A stretch of 64,000 bases of DNA, taken from the NCBI RefSeq assembly GCF_017654315.1, contig NZ_CP072203.1, positions 1,054,001 through 1,118,000 of the forward strand, read 5' to 3'. The notes under the pieces are model-generated. The model was not told the DNA's origin, did no database searches, and saw only the letters and a list, made by a program, of their open reading frames with translations. Numbering within the stretch: position 1 is the first letter of the stretch; the number at the start of each line of letters is the position of its first letter. Shown piece by piece: positions 43,323 through 51,956 of the stretch. The stretch is from Gordonia polyisoprenivorans (GTDB taxonomy: Bacteria > Actinomycetota > Actinomycetes > Mycobacteriales > Mycobacteriaceae). A program made the position numbers and the translations under genes.

Positions 43323-44900
43323 CTACTCCGCCGGCGGCCGCCGGAAGGCTGATGTCTCGTCGTCGGGGTCACTCTTCTCGTGGGCGCCGCCGTCATGGGC
43401 GATCTCATCGGAACCCGTTGACGCCGACGGTGAATCGTCGATCGACCGGAAGTCCCGATCGCCGTCGATCTTCGGTGCCGGTCCCTCGACGCGGGGGATG
43501 CGTTGGGTGGGCCGATCCCACAGATAGGCGCTGTCGTCGTCCTCGGGATTGGGGGACTGCGGTGCACTGTGGCGGGAGCGCTGGGAGGCGATGACCGCCG
43601 TCGGTGCCGCCGCCGCAGCGGCACCGCGCGGCTCGACGACGGTCGGCTCCTCCGAACCGGGCTCGTCCCAACCGGCCTCGTCACCGTCGGGCACCTCGGC
43701 GCCACCTTCGCCGGCCGCGAGATCTCCGCGGTCCAGGTCGTCGTCGGGATCGGTCGGGCGGTTGCGGCGGGCGCGCAGCAGCAACAGCAGCCACGCGAGC
43801 AGCAGGAGCACACCGACGATGCCGAGAATCAACGGCAACCAGAGATTGCCGAGTTTGAGCAATCCCATGTAGTGCTTGGCTTTCGACGCCTGCTCGGAGA
43901 CGGTGCCATCGGTCCAGGCGAAAGTGCCCTTCAGTGCGTCGAGTTGATAGTTGCGCACCGCGGCGGGGGTGGAGTCGTCGTCCTTGTACGGCGACCGGAA
44001 GTACTGATGCTGATCCTCGCGGCCGTCGACGATGGTGCCGGTCTCCGGTTCGACCCACAGGTCACGGGTCGCCGTCGCGTAGCGGTGCATGTTGACCTGG
44101 TCGTTGGGTCGCACGCCGGCACCGGAGATGCCCCACCACTTGGCCGGCATCGTCAGCATGGTGCCGAGCGCGGCCTCGTTCTGCGGGTTGGGCAGTGTCG
44201 ACAGATCGGTCTCGGGGACCTGGGTCCGGAAGTGGTAGGTCTTGACGCCGTCGATGGTCTGTTCGCCGACGAACTTGGCGTCGGTGTCCTGGCGGGTGTT
44301 GAGGTCGTAGACCAGGTACGAGCGCTTCTTGGTGTCGAACGGGAACTTGTACTGGAAGCCCTTGCGGTTGGTGAGCTGGACCGACACGTCCTTGGCGTCG
44401 ACGCCCTTGGGGGCGGCCTCGACCTGCAGGGAGCTGACCGTGCCGTTCGGCACCGACGTCTTGCGGCTCACCGAAACCCGGTCGATGCTCGCGGTCAGCA
44501 GGCCGTCATTGCACTCCAGATCGCCGTTGGCGTTGGGTGCCGGTGGCTGCGCCTCGTCACCGCCCGCGGTGCGCGTGCGGTCGACCTGCACGGTCTGTGC
44601 GGACTGGACGGTGGCCTGCCGACGATCCGACGGGTCGACGATCACCGACCGGCGCTGCTGGGTCAGGTGCGCCTGCAGGGTTTCGGCCTTGGCCTGACCG
44701 ATCGAGCAGCGATCGAAGATCACCGCCGGGAAGCGTTCACCGGGAGAACCGTCGGCCGGCACGGTGGTCGCATTGGACGTGATGTCGAGATCGAGTGGAA
44801 CCACCCGGAGTTGCGGGACCAGGGCCAGCGGAATGGCGATCGCGGCGGTGATGCAGGCCACGCCGAAGAACGCCAGCAGCGCCGGCAACACTCGTTTCAT
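43323..44900 (-). CDS. DUF3068 (PorA-like) membrane protein (525 aa)
   Basis: N-terminal TM anchor (LPALLAFFGVACITAAIAIP), a large extracytoplasmic domain of about 330 residues with GERFPAVIFDRCS, FPFDTKKRSYLVYDLN and AKWWGISGAG, a second TM (LWLPLILGIVGVLLLLAWLL) near residue 360, and an acidic, Ser/Pro-rich cytoplasmic tail of about 150 residues. This layout is that of DUF3068 proteins found in mycolic-acid bacteria, whose function is unclear. ATG 44900 is preceded by GGGAGA. Confidence 0.9.
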   Translation of the reverse strand: MKRVLPALLAFFGVACITAAIAIPLALVPQLRVVPLDLDITSNATTVPADGSPGERFPAVIFDRCSIGQAKAETLQAHLTQQRRSVIVDPSDRRQATVQSAQTVQVDRTRTAGGDEAQPPAPNANGDLECNDGLLTASIDRVSVSRKTSVPNGTVSSLQVEAAPKGVDAKDVSVQLTNRKGFQYKFPFDTKKRSYLVYDLNTRQDTDAKFVGEQTIDGVKTYHFRTQVPETDLSTLPNPQNEAALGTMLTMPAKWWGISGAGVRPNDQVNMHRYATATRDLWVEPETGTIVDGREDQHQYFRSPYKDDDSTPAAVRNYQLDALKGTFAWTDGTVSEQASKAKHYMGLLKLGNLWLPLILGIVGVLLLLAWLLLLLRARRNRPTDPDDDLDRGDLAAGEGGAEVPDGDEAGWDEPGSEEPTVVEPRGAAAAAAPTAVIASQRSRHSAPQSPNPEDDDSAYLWDRPTQRIPRVEGPAPKIDGDRDFRSIDDSPSASTGSDEIAHDGGAHEKSDPDDETSAFRRPPAE

Positions 44901-45008
44901 CAATCGTCTCCCTAGGGTTGGCGACGTCGAGCCATCGTCGGGCGCTCGCGACTGCGTTCCACCCTAATGGCGGGTGCCCGCGGCGCGGCCCAACGCCTCG
45001 CCATCGGC

Positions 45009-46439
45009 TCAGCGGCCTGCGGATCCCGTCGATCGACGATCACGCTCGGCCTCTTTCATGATCCCGGCCATGTACCCGTAGATCTCGCGGTCGCTCATCG
45101 CCTTCCACCGCGGGGCCAGCAACTTCATGTACTTCTCGACGTAGAGGAGTTGCTTGCCCACCAGCACCAGCTCGCGCGGCAGCCGGGCGTCGTGGGCGCG
45201 CGCGACGGCAGCGAGCTGACGTCCCAGATCGGTGTAGCTCATCGAGCCGAGGTCGGTGTTCGACAACGGCTTGGCAACCTTCTCGATGTCGGCGCCGCCC
45301 GCGGTGGTCGAGCCGGGATTGCGCACCGCGCCGAGCAGGAAGATCGCGCGCCCCGCCGATTCGTAGTCGTTGCGCACGATCAGATCCACGACGAGCTGAC
45401 GCAGGATGCGTCGCGTGCGTGGGGTGAATCGTCCGACGATGCCGAAGTCGAGCAGCACGAGCTGGCCCGCGTCGTCGACGAGCACGTTGCCCGCATGCAG
45501 GTCGCCGTGGAACAGGCCACCGTGGAACGCCGACTCCAGAAGGGACAGAAGGAGATTGCGGCACAGTGCAACACCGTCGTGCCCGGCGGCGCGGACTGCC
45601 GCGGCATCGTCGATGCGGGTGGCGTAGATGCGTTCCATCGTCAGCACGCGGGCGGTGGTGAACTCGTCGTAGACCGCGGGCACACGTACCCGGTCGCCGA
45701 ACGGGCCCGGGCGCAGGCATTCGTACCACTCGCGCATCGTCGACGCCTCATTGCGGAAATCCAGCTCCGCGTCGAGGCCGGTCGCGAAGTCCTCGACGAC
45801 GTGCCGGGCGCTGAGCATGCGGCCGTACTCCGACAGTTCGGCCAGCGCGGCGAGGCGATCGAGGATGGCGACGTCGGGTGCCAGCCGTTCACCGATGCCC
45901 GGCCGTTGGATCTTCACGACGACCTCGGTGCCGTCGGCGAGTGTGGCCGTGTGGACCTGGGCGATCGACGCCGACGCGATCGGCTCGGTGTCGAAGGTCG
46001 CGAACACGTCCTCCGGCGGCCGGCCGAACTCCTCGATGAACAGAGCACGGATGTCGGCATCGTCGGCCGGGGAGACCCGGTCGAGTAGCGACTCGAACTC
46101 CGACGCCAGTGTCTCGGTGAACACTCCCGGGCTCGATGCGACCAGCTGACCGAGCTTCACATAGGTGGGTCCGAGGTGCTCGAAGGTGGTGCGGACCTCA
46201 TGTGCCGCGCGTCGGGCCGTGCGCTGTGCGGTCGGCGGGCGTAGCCGCAGCGCGTCGGTGGCGGTGCCGAGCGCGAACCGGGCCACGCCGGCCGTGGCGT
46301 GCACGGCCGTCGAACCGAATCGGTAGGCCTCCGACAGCGGCGAGACCGGTCGCAACTGCGTGCGCACCGATCCCTGCTCATGCGGATCGAGAAGACCGGA
46401 GGGTTCCGTGCGGGGGGTGTTGACAAGGGGTTTGTTCAT
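45009..46439 (-). CDS. ABC1/UbiB-family atypical protein kinase-like protein (476 aa)
   Basis: ABC1 family: LGPTYVKLGQLVASSPGVF (the KxGQ motif), ASIAQVHTATLADGTEVVVK (Ala-rich loop and Lys), HGDLHAGNVLVDDAGQLVLLD (catalytic-loop and DFG-like motifs HGDLHAGN...LLDFG). Members influence quinone or lipid biosynthesis; actinobacterial substrates are unknown. It has no UbiB-type C-terminal double TM. ATG 46439 is chosen as the start. Confidence 0.9.
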   Translation of the reverse strand: MNKPLVNTPRTEPSGLLDPHEQGSVRTQLRPVSPLSEAYRFGSTAVHATAGVARFALGTATDALRLRPPTAQRTARRAAHEVRTTFEHLGPTYVKLGQLVASSPGVFTETLASEFESLLDRVSPADDADIRALFIEEFGRPPEDVFATFDTEPIASASIAQVHTATLADGTEVVVKIQRPGIGERLAPDVAILDRLAALAELSEYGRMLSARHVVEDFATGLDAELDFRNEASTMREWYECLRPGPFGDRVRVPAVYDEFTTARVLTMERIYATRIDDAAAVRAAGHDGVALCRNLLLSLLESAFHGGLFHGDLHAGNVLVDDAGQLVLLDFGIVGRFTPRTRRILRQLVVDLIVRNDYESAGRAIFLLGAVRNPGSTTAGGADIEKVAKPLSNTDLGSMSYTDLGRQLAAVARAHDARLPRELVLVGKQLLYVEKYMKLLAPRWKAMSDREIYGYMAGIMKEAERDRRSTGSAGR

Positions 46440-46523
46440 GATCGTCACCGCCGGCCAGTGTACCGAGCGCCACCTCGTCCACCCTGCTCCCAGGGACATC
46501 GGGGCTCCCAGGGCGAACGGGAG

Positions 46524-46883
46524 CTACTCGTGGGCGGGTTCCCCGGTGACGCGATGGTCGGCATGATTGATGGCCTCGGCGACGAGACGGCTCACGTGGC
46601 CGTCGCGGATGCGATAGATCATCCGCCGGCCGTCCCTGCGGGTGTCGACGAGTCCGGTGAAACGCAGTTTGGCCAGGTGCTGGCTGACCGCGGTGCGTGA
46701 CGCGCCGACCGCGGTGGTGAGCGCGGAGACGTCGGATTCGCCCTCGCTGAGCAGCCACAGCAGGTGCAGGCGCGTCGGGTCGGCGAGCATCGCGAAGGTC
46801 GATGCCGCGGTGCCGAACAGCTCGGGGTCGGCGTGTACGCGATGGTGCAGACTCGGCGCCGGTGAGTCGTCCTCGACCTTCAT
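46524..46883 (-). CDS. ArsR-family winged-helix regulator (119 aa)
   Basis: ArsR/SmtB fold: FAMLADPTRLHLLWLLSEGE, then the recognition helix ASRTAVSQHLAKLRFTGLV and the wing TRRDGRRMIYRIRDGHV. C-terminal His residues (HVSRLVAEAINHADH) suggest alpha5-type metal binding. ATG 46883 follows GAGGTCAG; an alternative ATG at 46943 overlaps the MFS stop (ATGA) and would add 20 residues. It probably represses the MFS-arsR operon through the palindrome at 48211-48226. Confidence 0.9.
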   Translation of the reverse strand: MKVEDDSPAPSLHHRVHADPELFGTAASTFAMLADPTRLHLLWLLSEGESDVSALTTAVGASRTAVSQHLAKLRFTGLVDTRRDGRRMIYRIRDGHVSRLVAEAINHADHRVTGEPAHE

Positions 46884-46939
46884 CTGACCTCGTCCACCTG
46901 ACCTCGCTTGCGGTGCGGCGGCTCGGGCGCGCCGTGAGG

Positions 46940-48190
46940 TCATCGTAGGGGAGAGATCGCGAGCCGCGCGGGCGACGACGCGGACTCGTCGGCGGTGTCA
47001 ACGCGCCCGGTCCACGCCGCGAATCCGGTGGCCACCGCGGCCAGCGCGGCCAACGCGCCGACCGTTCCTGCCGAACCGACGAGTGCCGGGCCCCACCCGG
47101 CGATCGAGTAGGCGAGCAGGAATCCGGCGTGCGACAGCGAGAACTGCGCGGCGAAGACGTCGTCGCGCACCGCGGTCGGGGTGCGGTCGCGGATCAGCCG
47201 GGGCACGGTGGTGTTGACCAGTGAGGTGGCCGCGCCGAGCACCACCCAGGTCAGCAGCAGGGCCGCGGTACTGGGCCGCGCGGCCAACCACCAGGCGGCA
47301 CCGGCCAACCCGACGACGCACCCGCCCGCGCCGACGAACAGCACCGCCGAGACCCCCGCACGACGGGACAGCACGGGTACGAGCAGCGTCGCCACCAGTG
47401 ATCCGCCGCCGAAAGCCGCCAGCGCGACGGCGACGGTCGAGTCGCTGCCGTGCAGATCGGCGCGGACGTAGACGACGGTGCCGACGAATACCACCGCGGT
47501 GGCCGCCGCGACGGCGAGGTTGGCCCACAGGATACGACGGAACACTCGGTGGCCGAACATGATTCGCGCACCCGAGCCGAGCCTGTCCACAAAGGTGGCC
47601 ATCGTCGGAGAGGTGAGGTGGGTGCGGTGTAGCCCCGAGGAGCGCACGAGCAGCGCCGAGCACACGAAACCGACTGCGGTGCAGGCGAAGAGTGTCGAGT
47701 AGGACCACACGGTCAACAATGCGGCCGCGAGCAGCGGGCTGAGCAGCGCCTCGAGATCGTAGGCGGCTCGCGACGCCGAGACCGCGGCGATGTAGTCGTC
47801 CTCGTCGGCGACGACGTGGGCCAGCGTCGCGGAGAACGTCGGCGTGAACGTCGCCGACGCCGTCTGCAGGGCGAAGATGAGCAGGTAGATCTGCCAAGTG
47901 TGCTCCACCCACGGCAGGCACGCCGCCATGGCCGTGCGGGTCAGATCCGCGCCGATGAGCACCCGGGCCGGGGAGAACCGTGCGAGCAGGGCGCGCATGA
48001 CCGGCGCCATCACCACGTACGCCACCATCTTGACCGCCAGCGCCGCACCGAGGACCTGTGCCGCGTCGTCGCCGGCCAGGCGGTAGGCGAGTAGTCCGAG
48101 CGCGACCGTCATCAGCCCGGTCCCGGCCAGCGACACGATCTGCGCCAGATAGAGCCGGCCGAACGTCGGGTTGGTGAGCAGGGTTCGCAC
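46940..48190 (-). CDS. MFS efflux-type transporter (416 aa)
   Basis: Twelve-TM-like major facilitator: LAQIVSLAGTGLMTVALGLL, RYLPFSPA-type loop ARFSPARVLIGADLTR, then ASATFTPTFSATLAHVV and a long Ala/Val-rich second half. It resembles the MFS proteins paired with ArsR regulators (NMT-like metal or drug exporters). GTG 48190 is taken as the start, 20 bp downstream (in its direction) of the palindromic operator. First gene of the operon with the ArsR gene. Confidence 0.86.
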   Translation of the reverse strand: MRTLLTNPTFGRLYLAQIVSLAGTGLMTVALGLLAYRLAGDDAAQVLGAALAVKMVAYVVMAPVMRALLARFSPARVLIGADLTRTAMAACLPWVEHTWQIYLLIFALQTASATFTPTFSATLAHVVADEDDYIAAVSASRAAYDLEALLSPLLAAALLTVWSYSTLFACTAVGFVCSALLVRSSGLHRTHLTSPTMATFVDRLGSGARIMFGHRVFRRILWANLAVAAATAVVFVGTVVYVRADLHGSDSTVAVALAAFGGGSLVATLLVPVLSRRAGVSAVLFVGAGGCVVGLAGAAWWLAARPSTAALLLTWVVLGAATSLVNTTVPRLIRDRTPTAVRDDVFAAQFSLSHAGFLLAYSIAGWGPALVGSAGTVGALAALAAVATGFAAWTGRVDTADESASSPARLAISPLR

Positions 48191-48210
48191 AGGACGAACC
48201 GTACCAACAT

Positions 48211-48226
48211 GTGCGCATCTGCGCAC
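48211..48226. promoter_or_regulatory. ArsR-type palindromic operator
   Basis: GTGCGCA-TC-TGCGCAC, a perfect 7-bp inverted repeat, 20 bp upstream of the MFS start and on the other side of nadB. The pattern resembles ArsR/SmtB 12-2-12 operators (TGCGCA half-sites). Likely target of the regulator encoded at 46524-46883. Confidence 0.65.
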
Positions 48227-48374
48227 CTAATGGGTATGTCGGGCGGACGCGGTGGCGTAGAGTCCGCCGGGAGAGGTTTTCGACTGGGAATCGAAAACGT
48301 GCTCCGCGGGTTGTTCGCAGGAGAGAGTCACGTCGCCGCAGCCGCCGTGACGGGAGCAAGGAAAGAGGTGGACC

Positions 48375-50033
48375 ATGGCCGTGTCACGATCCGCCGACCT
48401 CGTCGTGGTCGGCGCCGGAGTGGCGGGTATCGCCGCGGCACTCACCGCGCGGGCAGCCGGACTCCGCGTCGTACTGGTGCACAAGGGTCCGCGATGGCAG
48501 ACCGACCGCACCGAGCAGCCGACCGCCACCTTCTACGCCCAGGGTGGTGTCGCGGTGGTCATGCCCGACAACCCCGCCGACTCCGTCGACTCGCACCTCG
48601 CCGACACCCTGGCTGCCGGCGCAGGCCTGAGCGATCCCGTCGCGAGCCGCCCCATCCTCGACGCAGGCTGGGCCGCGGTCTCCGAATTGATCTCGTGGGG
48701 AACACAATTCGACCGTGATCACACCGGTGCGCTGGCTCGGACCCGAGAGGGTGGCCACCGGGTACGGCGCATCCTGCACGCCGGTGGCGACGCGACCGGC
48801 GCGGCCGTGCAACGCGCATTGTGGTCGGCGCTGCGCGAGGCGCAGGCCGCGGGCGGCATCGAATGCCTCGACGAATCGGTGGTGACTCGGGTGCTCACCG
48901 ACGTCGTCGGCCGTGTCGTCGGCATCTCCTACCTACGCAGCGGCGTCGACGGAGTGGTCGGCGAGCCCGGCGTCGTGTCGGCACCGACGGTTCTGTTGGC
49001 CACCGGCGGTGCGGGGCATCTGTATGCGGCCACGACCAACCCGTCCGGGGCCACCGGCGACGGAATCGCGCTGGCACTGCGCGCCGGAGCCCGCGTCGCC
49101 GACCTCGAGTTCATCCAGTTCCATCCGACGATGCTGTACACGCCGGGCGAGCGCGGGCGGCGCACCCTGGTGACCGAGGCGATCCGCGGCGAGGGCGGCC
49201 GGCTCGTCGACGTCAACGGAGCGTCGGTGACCGCGGGCGTGCATCCGCTGGGCGATCTCGCTCCCCGCGACGTCGTCGCCAACGCCGCGATGGCTGCCCT
49301 CGACCGCACCGGTCATCCGTGCGTCTACCTCGATGTTTCGGGTATTGATCGTTTCGCCGACCGGTTCCCTACGGTCACCGCGGGTGTGCGGGCGGCCGGG
49401 CTGTCCGTCGAATCCGGTCTGATCCCGGTGGTGCCCGGGGCGCACTACCAGTGCGGTGGCGTGGTCACCGACACCGTCGCCCGCACCGGGGTGCCCGGTC
49501 TGCTCGCGGCCGGCGAGGTGGCCCGCACCGGTCTGCACGGAGCGAATCGCCTCGCCTCCAACAGCCTTCTGGAGGGCGTGGTCATGGGCATCCGCGCGGC
49601 CGGCGTCGCGGTGGCCGATCGCGACGCGATCAGGGGAGCCGCAGTCGACGAGGTGCACGGTGACGAGGTGCACGGTGACGGGGTGCACGGTGACGGGGAT
49701 CTGCCCGCGCTCGACCGCAGGACCCTCCAGGATGCGATGAGCCGACACGTCGCGCTGCGCCGCGACGCCTCCGGCCTCGCCGAGGTTGCAACGCTGCTGG
49801 CGTCGGCGCCGAGGCGCCGGATCGTCGGGGTCGCCGACGCCGAAGACGCGTCACTGACCCTGGCTGCCGGTGTGGTCGTGGCCGCGGCCGCCGCGCGCCG
49901 CGAGTCACGCGGCTGCCACGTGCGATCGGACTTCCCGCGGTCCGACGTCGACGTGAGGTCGAGGTATTTCGGTCTGGAGCGCGGTGTGATTGCCGAGGTC
50001 GCCGACGCCGCGCCGGTGAGCCTCCCGGGGTAG
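48375..50033 (+). CDS. nadB: L-aspartate oxidase (552 aa)
   Basis: Oxidises L-aspartate to iminoaspartate in de novo NAD synthesis. FAD motif VVVGAGVAGIAAALTA, TFYAQGGVAVVMPDNPADSV, EFIQFHPTMLYTPG, TEAIRGEGGRLVDV, and HYQCGGVVTDTVARTGVPGL plus GANRLASNSLLEGVV identify NadB. nadA and nadC, usually adjacent in actinobacteria, are not in the window. A 15-base unit repeated three times (49647-49691) inserts DEVHG-type repeats into the linker before the C-terminal helical domain. Confidence 0.92.
   Translation: MAVSRSADLVVVGAGVAGIAAALTARAAGLRVVLVHKGPRWQTDRTEQPTATFYAQGGVAVVMPDNPADSVDSHLADTLAAGAGLSDPVASRPILDAGWAAVSELISWGTQFDRDHTGALARTREGGHRVRRILHAGGDATGAAVQRALWSALREAQAAGGIECLDESVVTRVLTDVVGRVVGISYLRSGVDGVVGEPGVVSAPTVLLATGGAGHLYAATTNPSGATGDGIALALRAGARVADLEFIQFHPTMLYTPGERGRRTLVTEAIRGEGGRLVDVNGASVTAGVHPLGDLAPRDVVANAAMAALDRTGHPCVYLDVSGIDRFADRFPTVTAGVRAAGLSVESGLIPVVPGAHYQCGGVVTDTVARTGVPGLLAAGEVARTGLHGANRLASNSLLEGVVMGIRAAGVAVADRDAIRGAAVDEVHGDEVHGDGVHGDGDLPALDRRTLQDAMSRHVALRRDASGLAEVATLLASAPRRRIVGVADAEDASLTLAAGVVVAAAAARRESRGCHVRSDFPRSDVDVRSRYFGLERGVIAEVADAAPVSLPG
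49647..49691 (+). repeat. Three tandem 15-bp units inside nadB
   Basis: GACGAGGTGCACGGT twice, then GACGGGGTGCACGGT, giving DEVHG DEVHG DGVHG in the protein. In frame, so copy-number change would not disrupt the gene. It lies in a surface linker. Confidence 0.85.
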
Positions 50034-50191
50034 CCCCGACGGGTCTTCCTTCGTACACTGACCGGCGGGGGTCGCGTTTCATAACCGCACACGGTGACGA
50101 GCAGGCTGTCGGTGCGGCAGGTCCGCCCTCGGTGGACGTCGCGTGGACCCACCGGGCACAGCGCGGTCGGACCGCGCGAATGGGAGGTTCG

Positions 50192-51070
50192 ATGGACAGC
50201 GAGGGTTGCTGGTCGACGGTGGTCAGTACGGCCGCCGAACGCCGCGCGCTGGGACTCCCCGAGTCGGCCGGGTGGATGCTCGAATGTCGTCTGCCGATCG
50301 GTCACCGCGGCAATCACGCGACCGACGGCAGCATCACGCCGCGCAATGATCGCCGATTCTGGCTGGAGTGGAACGATTTCGACCCCCACGCGCAGTCGCT
50401 GATCGAACGCAATCCGTGCCCGGTGCGCTCGTTGGAGAACGCCCCGTGCCTCTACTTTCACGGTCACCCCGGGCCGCACCGCTACGTCCGGTCCAATGGC
50501 CATGCGCCGACAGCGATGTCCGGGATGGCCGCGGGTGGCCACGGACATGCCGGGGTGCACTCCTCGGCCCCCGGGCCGGAGTACTCGACGCAGGGCCCGA
50601 CGACACCGGGTGCGAGCGGATCCCACGGTCCGTCCACCGGTGACCTGCCGGTCGCCGGGGTAGGTGCCCGCGGGTCGCATCGGATGCCGGAGCCGCCCAG
50701 GCCCGAACCCTCTCGTCCCGAGCTCTCCATGCCCGAACCGCCGACGGCCGAGGAGTCGGACTATCGGGGCGGCCGTCGGTCCACCGACTCGGCGCCCCCG
50801 CACGATCAGACCCCGTATCACGGCCGACGCCACAGTTTCGACATTCCCGCGTCGCGCCCGGAGCCCGCCTTCGCGCCGGACGAGCCGTACGCGGCTGCCA
50901 CATCGGCCTCGCGACCTGTGGCGCCGGCGCCCTCGGAGTACTCGGCCCGGGAATCGGCCGGGGCATCAGATGATCCGCAGCCGACTCTGGGCTTGACCGA
51001 GGTCGGCGACGCTCTTGACGACGTCGCGACGGCTCTGTCTCGACTGGCCGCCGCGCTGCGTCGCGACTGA
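50192..51070 (+). CDS. Hypothetical protein with Cys/His N-terminal domain and Pro-rich disordered region (292 aa)
   Basis: The first 110 residues contain two related motifs, ECRLPIGHRGNH and CLYFHGHPGPH, each a Cys followed by GH-x-G-x-H, which may bind metal or be structural. The middle 160 residues are Pro/Ser/Gly-rich and probably disordered. The last 30 residues (VGDALDDVATALSRLAAALR) form a predicted amphipathic helix. ATG 50192 is preceded by GGGAGG; the frame extends upstream without a better start. No family recognised. Confidence 0.8.
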   Translation: MDSEGCWSTVVSTAAERRALGLPESAGWMLECRLPIGHRGNHATDGSITPRNDRRFWLEWNDFDPHAQSLIERNPCPVRSLENAPCLYFHGHPGPHRYVRSNGHAPTAMSGMAAGGHGHAGVHSSAPGPEYSTQGPTTPGASGSHGPSTGDLPVAGVGARGSHRMPEPPRPEPSRPELSMPEPPTAEESDYRGGRRSTDSAPPHDQTPYHGRRHSFDIPASRPEPAFAPDEPYAAATSASRPVAPAPSEYSARESAGASDDPQPTLGLTEVGDALDDVATALSRLAAALRRD

Positions 51071-51072
51071 CC

Positions 51073-51135
51073 GCCGACAGCGCCCTCCACCCCGTCGACA
51101 GCGCTCTCCACCGCGCCGACAGCGCTGTCTCCGTC
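51073..51135. repeat. Three imperfect 21-bp direct repeats before csoR
   Basis: Units at 51073-51093, 51094-51114 and 51115-51135 share (G)(C/T)CGACAGCGC...CTCCACC. They lie just after the preceding stop codon and before the CsoR boxes. No function evident. Confidence 0.6.
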
Positions 51136-51145
51136 ACACACACCC

Positions 51146-51162
51146 ATACCCTAGGGGGGTAG
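51146..51162. promoter_or_regulatory. CsoR operator 1
   Basis: ATACCCTAGGGGGGTAG closely matches the CsoR box pattern (TAnnCnnnnnGGGGTA-like, GC-rich pseudo-palindrome). In the apo state CsoR binds here and is released by Cu(I). Confidence 0.75.
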
Positions 51163-51183
51163 TGTTTACCGACGCGGCGGCGT

Positions 51184-51200
51184 ATACCTGTAGGGGGTAT
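51184..51200. promoter_or_regulatory. CsoR operator 2
   Basis: ATACCTGTAGGGGGTAT, a pseudo-palindrome of the CsoR type with matching ATAC/GTAT ends. It lies 27 bp upstream of the csoR start; the two boxes are 38 bp apart (centre to centre). Confidence 0.8.
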
Positions 51201-51227
51201 CAAGGCTCGGTGCCCGAGGAGGACATC

Positions 51228-51521
51228 ATGGATCACGCCGAACATGGCTACATGGGCAACAAGGATGACTATCTGCGCCGCCTTCGGCGGATCGAGGGCC
51301 AGGCTCGCGGTCTGCAGCGGATGGTCGAAGAAGAGAAGTACTGCATCGACATCCTGACCCAGGTCTCGGCGATGACCAAGGCCCTGCAGGCGGTCAGTCT
51401 CGGCCTGCTCGAGGAGCACATGAATCACTGTGTGGTCCGGGCGGCCCAGGAGGGCGACGCCGAGGGCAAGGCCAAGGTCGACGAGGCCGTGCAGGCCATC
51501 GCGCGTCTGGTTAAATCCTGA
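51228..51521 (+). CDS. csoR: Copper-sensing repressor CsoR (97 aa)
   Basis: DUF156/CsoR fold: all-helical, DYLRRLRRIEGQARGLQRMV, then EEEKYCIDILTQVSAMTKAL and MNHCVVRAAQEGD. The Cu(I) ligands Cys-His-Cys are present (Cys in KYCID, His and Cys in NHCVV). It represses the cop operon until copper binds. ATG 51228 follows GAGGAGG. First gene of csoR-copZ-small peptide-copA. Confidence 0.95.
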   Translation: MDHAEHGYMGNKDDYLRRLRRIEGQARGLQRMVEEEKYCIDILTQVSAMTKALQAVSLGLLEEHMNHCVVRAAQEGDAEGKAKVDEAVQAIARLVKS

Positions 51522-51568
51522 AATATGCTGTCCCACAAGTGATTATCCACTGACAAGGAGTTGTGCTC

Positions 51569-51772
51569 ATGGCGAGCGAGATCTACACTGTCACCGGCAT
51601 GACCTGCGGTCACTGCGCCGCGTCGGTTCGCGAGGAGATCGAGGAGATCCCCGGTGTCCGCAGCGTCGACGTGACCGTCGATTCGGGACGGGTGGAGGTG
51701 ACCAGCGATACGCCCCTCGATCGCGAGGCGGTCGCCCGCGCCGTCACCGAAGCCGGCTACCAATTGGTGTGA
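51569..51772 (+). CDS. copZ: Copper chaperone CopZ-like HMA protein (67 aa)
   Basis: Single heavy-metal-associated domain: YTVTGMTCGHCAASVREEIE with the MxCxxC Cu(I) site, ferredoxin-like fold. It delivers Cu(I) to CopA or CsoR. ATG 51569 is preceded by AAGGAG. Followed after 7 bp by the small membrane peptide gene. Confidence 0.95.
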   Translation: MASEIYTVTGMTCGHCAASVREEIEEIPGVRSVDVTVDSGRVEVTSDTPLDREAVARAVTEAGYQLV

Positions 51773-51779
51773 CCCGCAC

Positions 51780-51956
51780 ATGACCCCGAACACCGTCGCG
51801 TCGAGCACCGTCGTGCGGGTCGCCGCCTTCCTGGTGGCGCTCGCGGCGGTGTTCGCCATCGCGTTCGCCGTCGGGCATGCGGTCGCGCCCGACACGGGAG
51901 TGGCAGTGCCCGAACATCACTCGACCACCACCGATCTCCACGGAGGTCACCGATGA
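51780..51956 (+). CDS. Small single-TM, His-rich C-terminal protein in copper operon (58 aa)
   Basis: ATG 51780 starts 7 bp after copZ, and its stop overlaps the copA start (ATGA). The peptide has one hydrophobic segment ([20 protein letters not shown]) and a short tail with [12 protein letters not shown]. The His residues facing the exterior could bind metal. The close coupling to copA suggests a role in copper export; no function is established. Confidence 0.82.
   Translation: MTPNTVASSTVVRVAAFLVALAAVFAIAFAVGHAVAPDTGVAVPEHHSTTTDLHGGHR

Noticed and set aside
43503..44915. A 470-codon plus-strand frame opposite the DUF3068 gene
   Set aside because: Low-complexity Gly/Val/Arg-rich translation without a domain; the opposite strand encodes a recognised two-TM protein.
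51073..51135. 21-bp repeats considered as additional CsoR sites
   Set aside because: They lack the ATAC/GTAT ends and the G-run; the true CsoR boxes lie further downstream.
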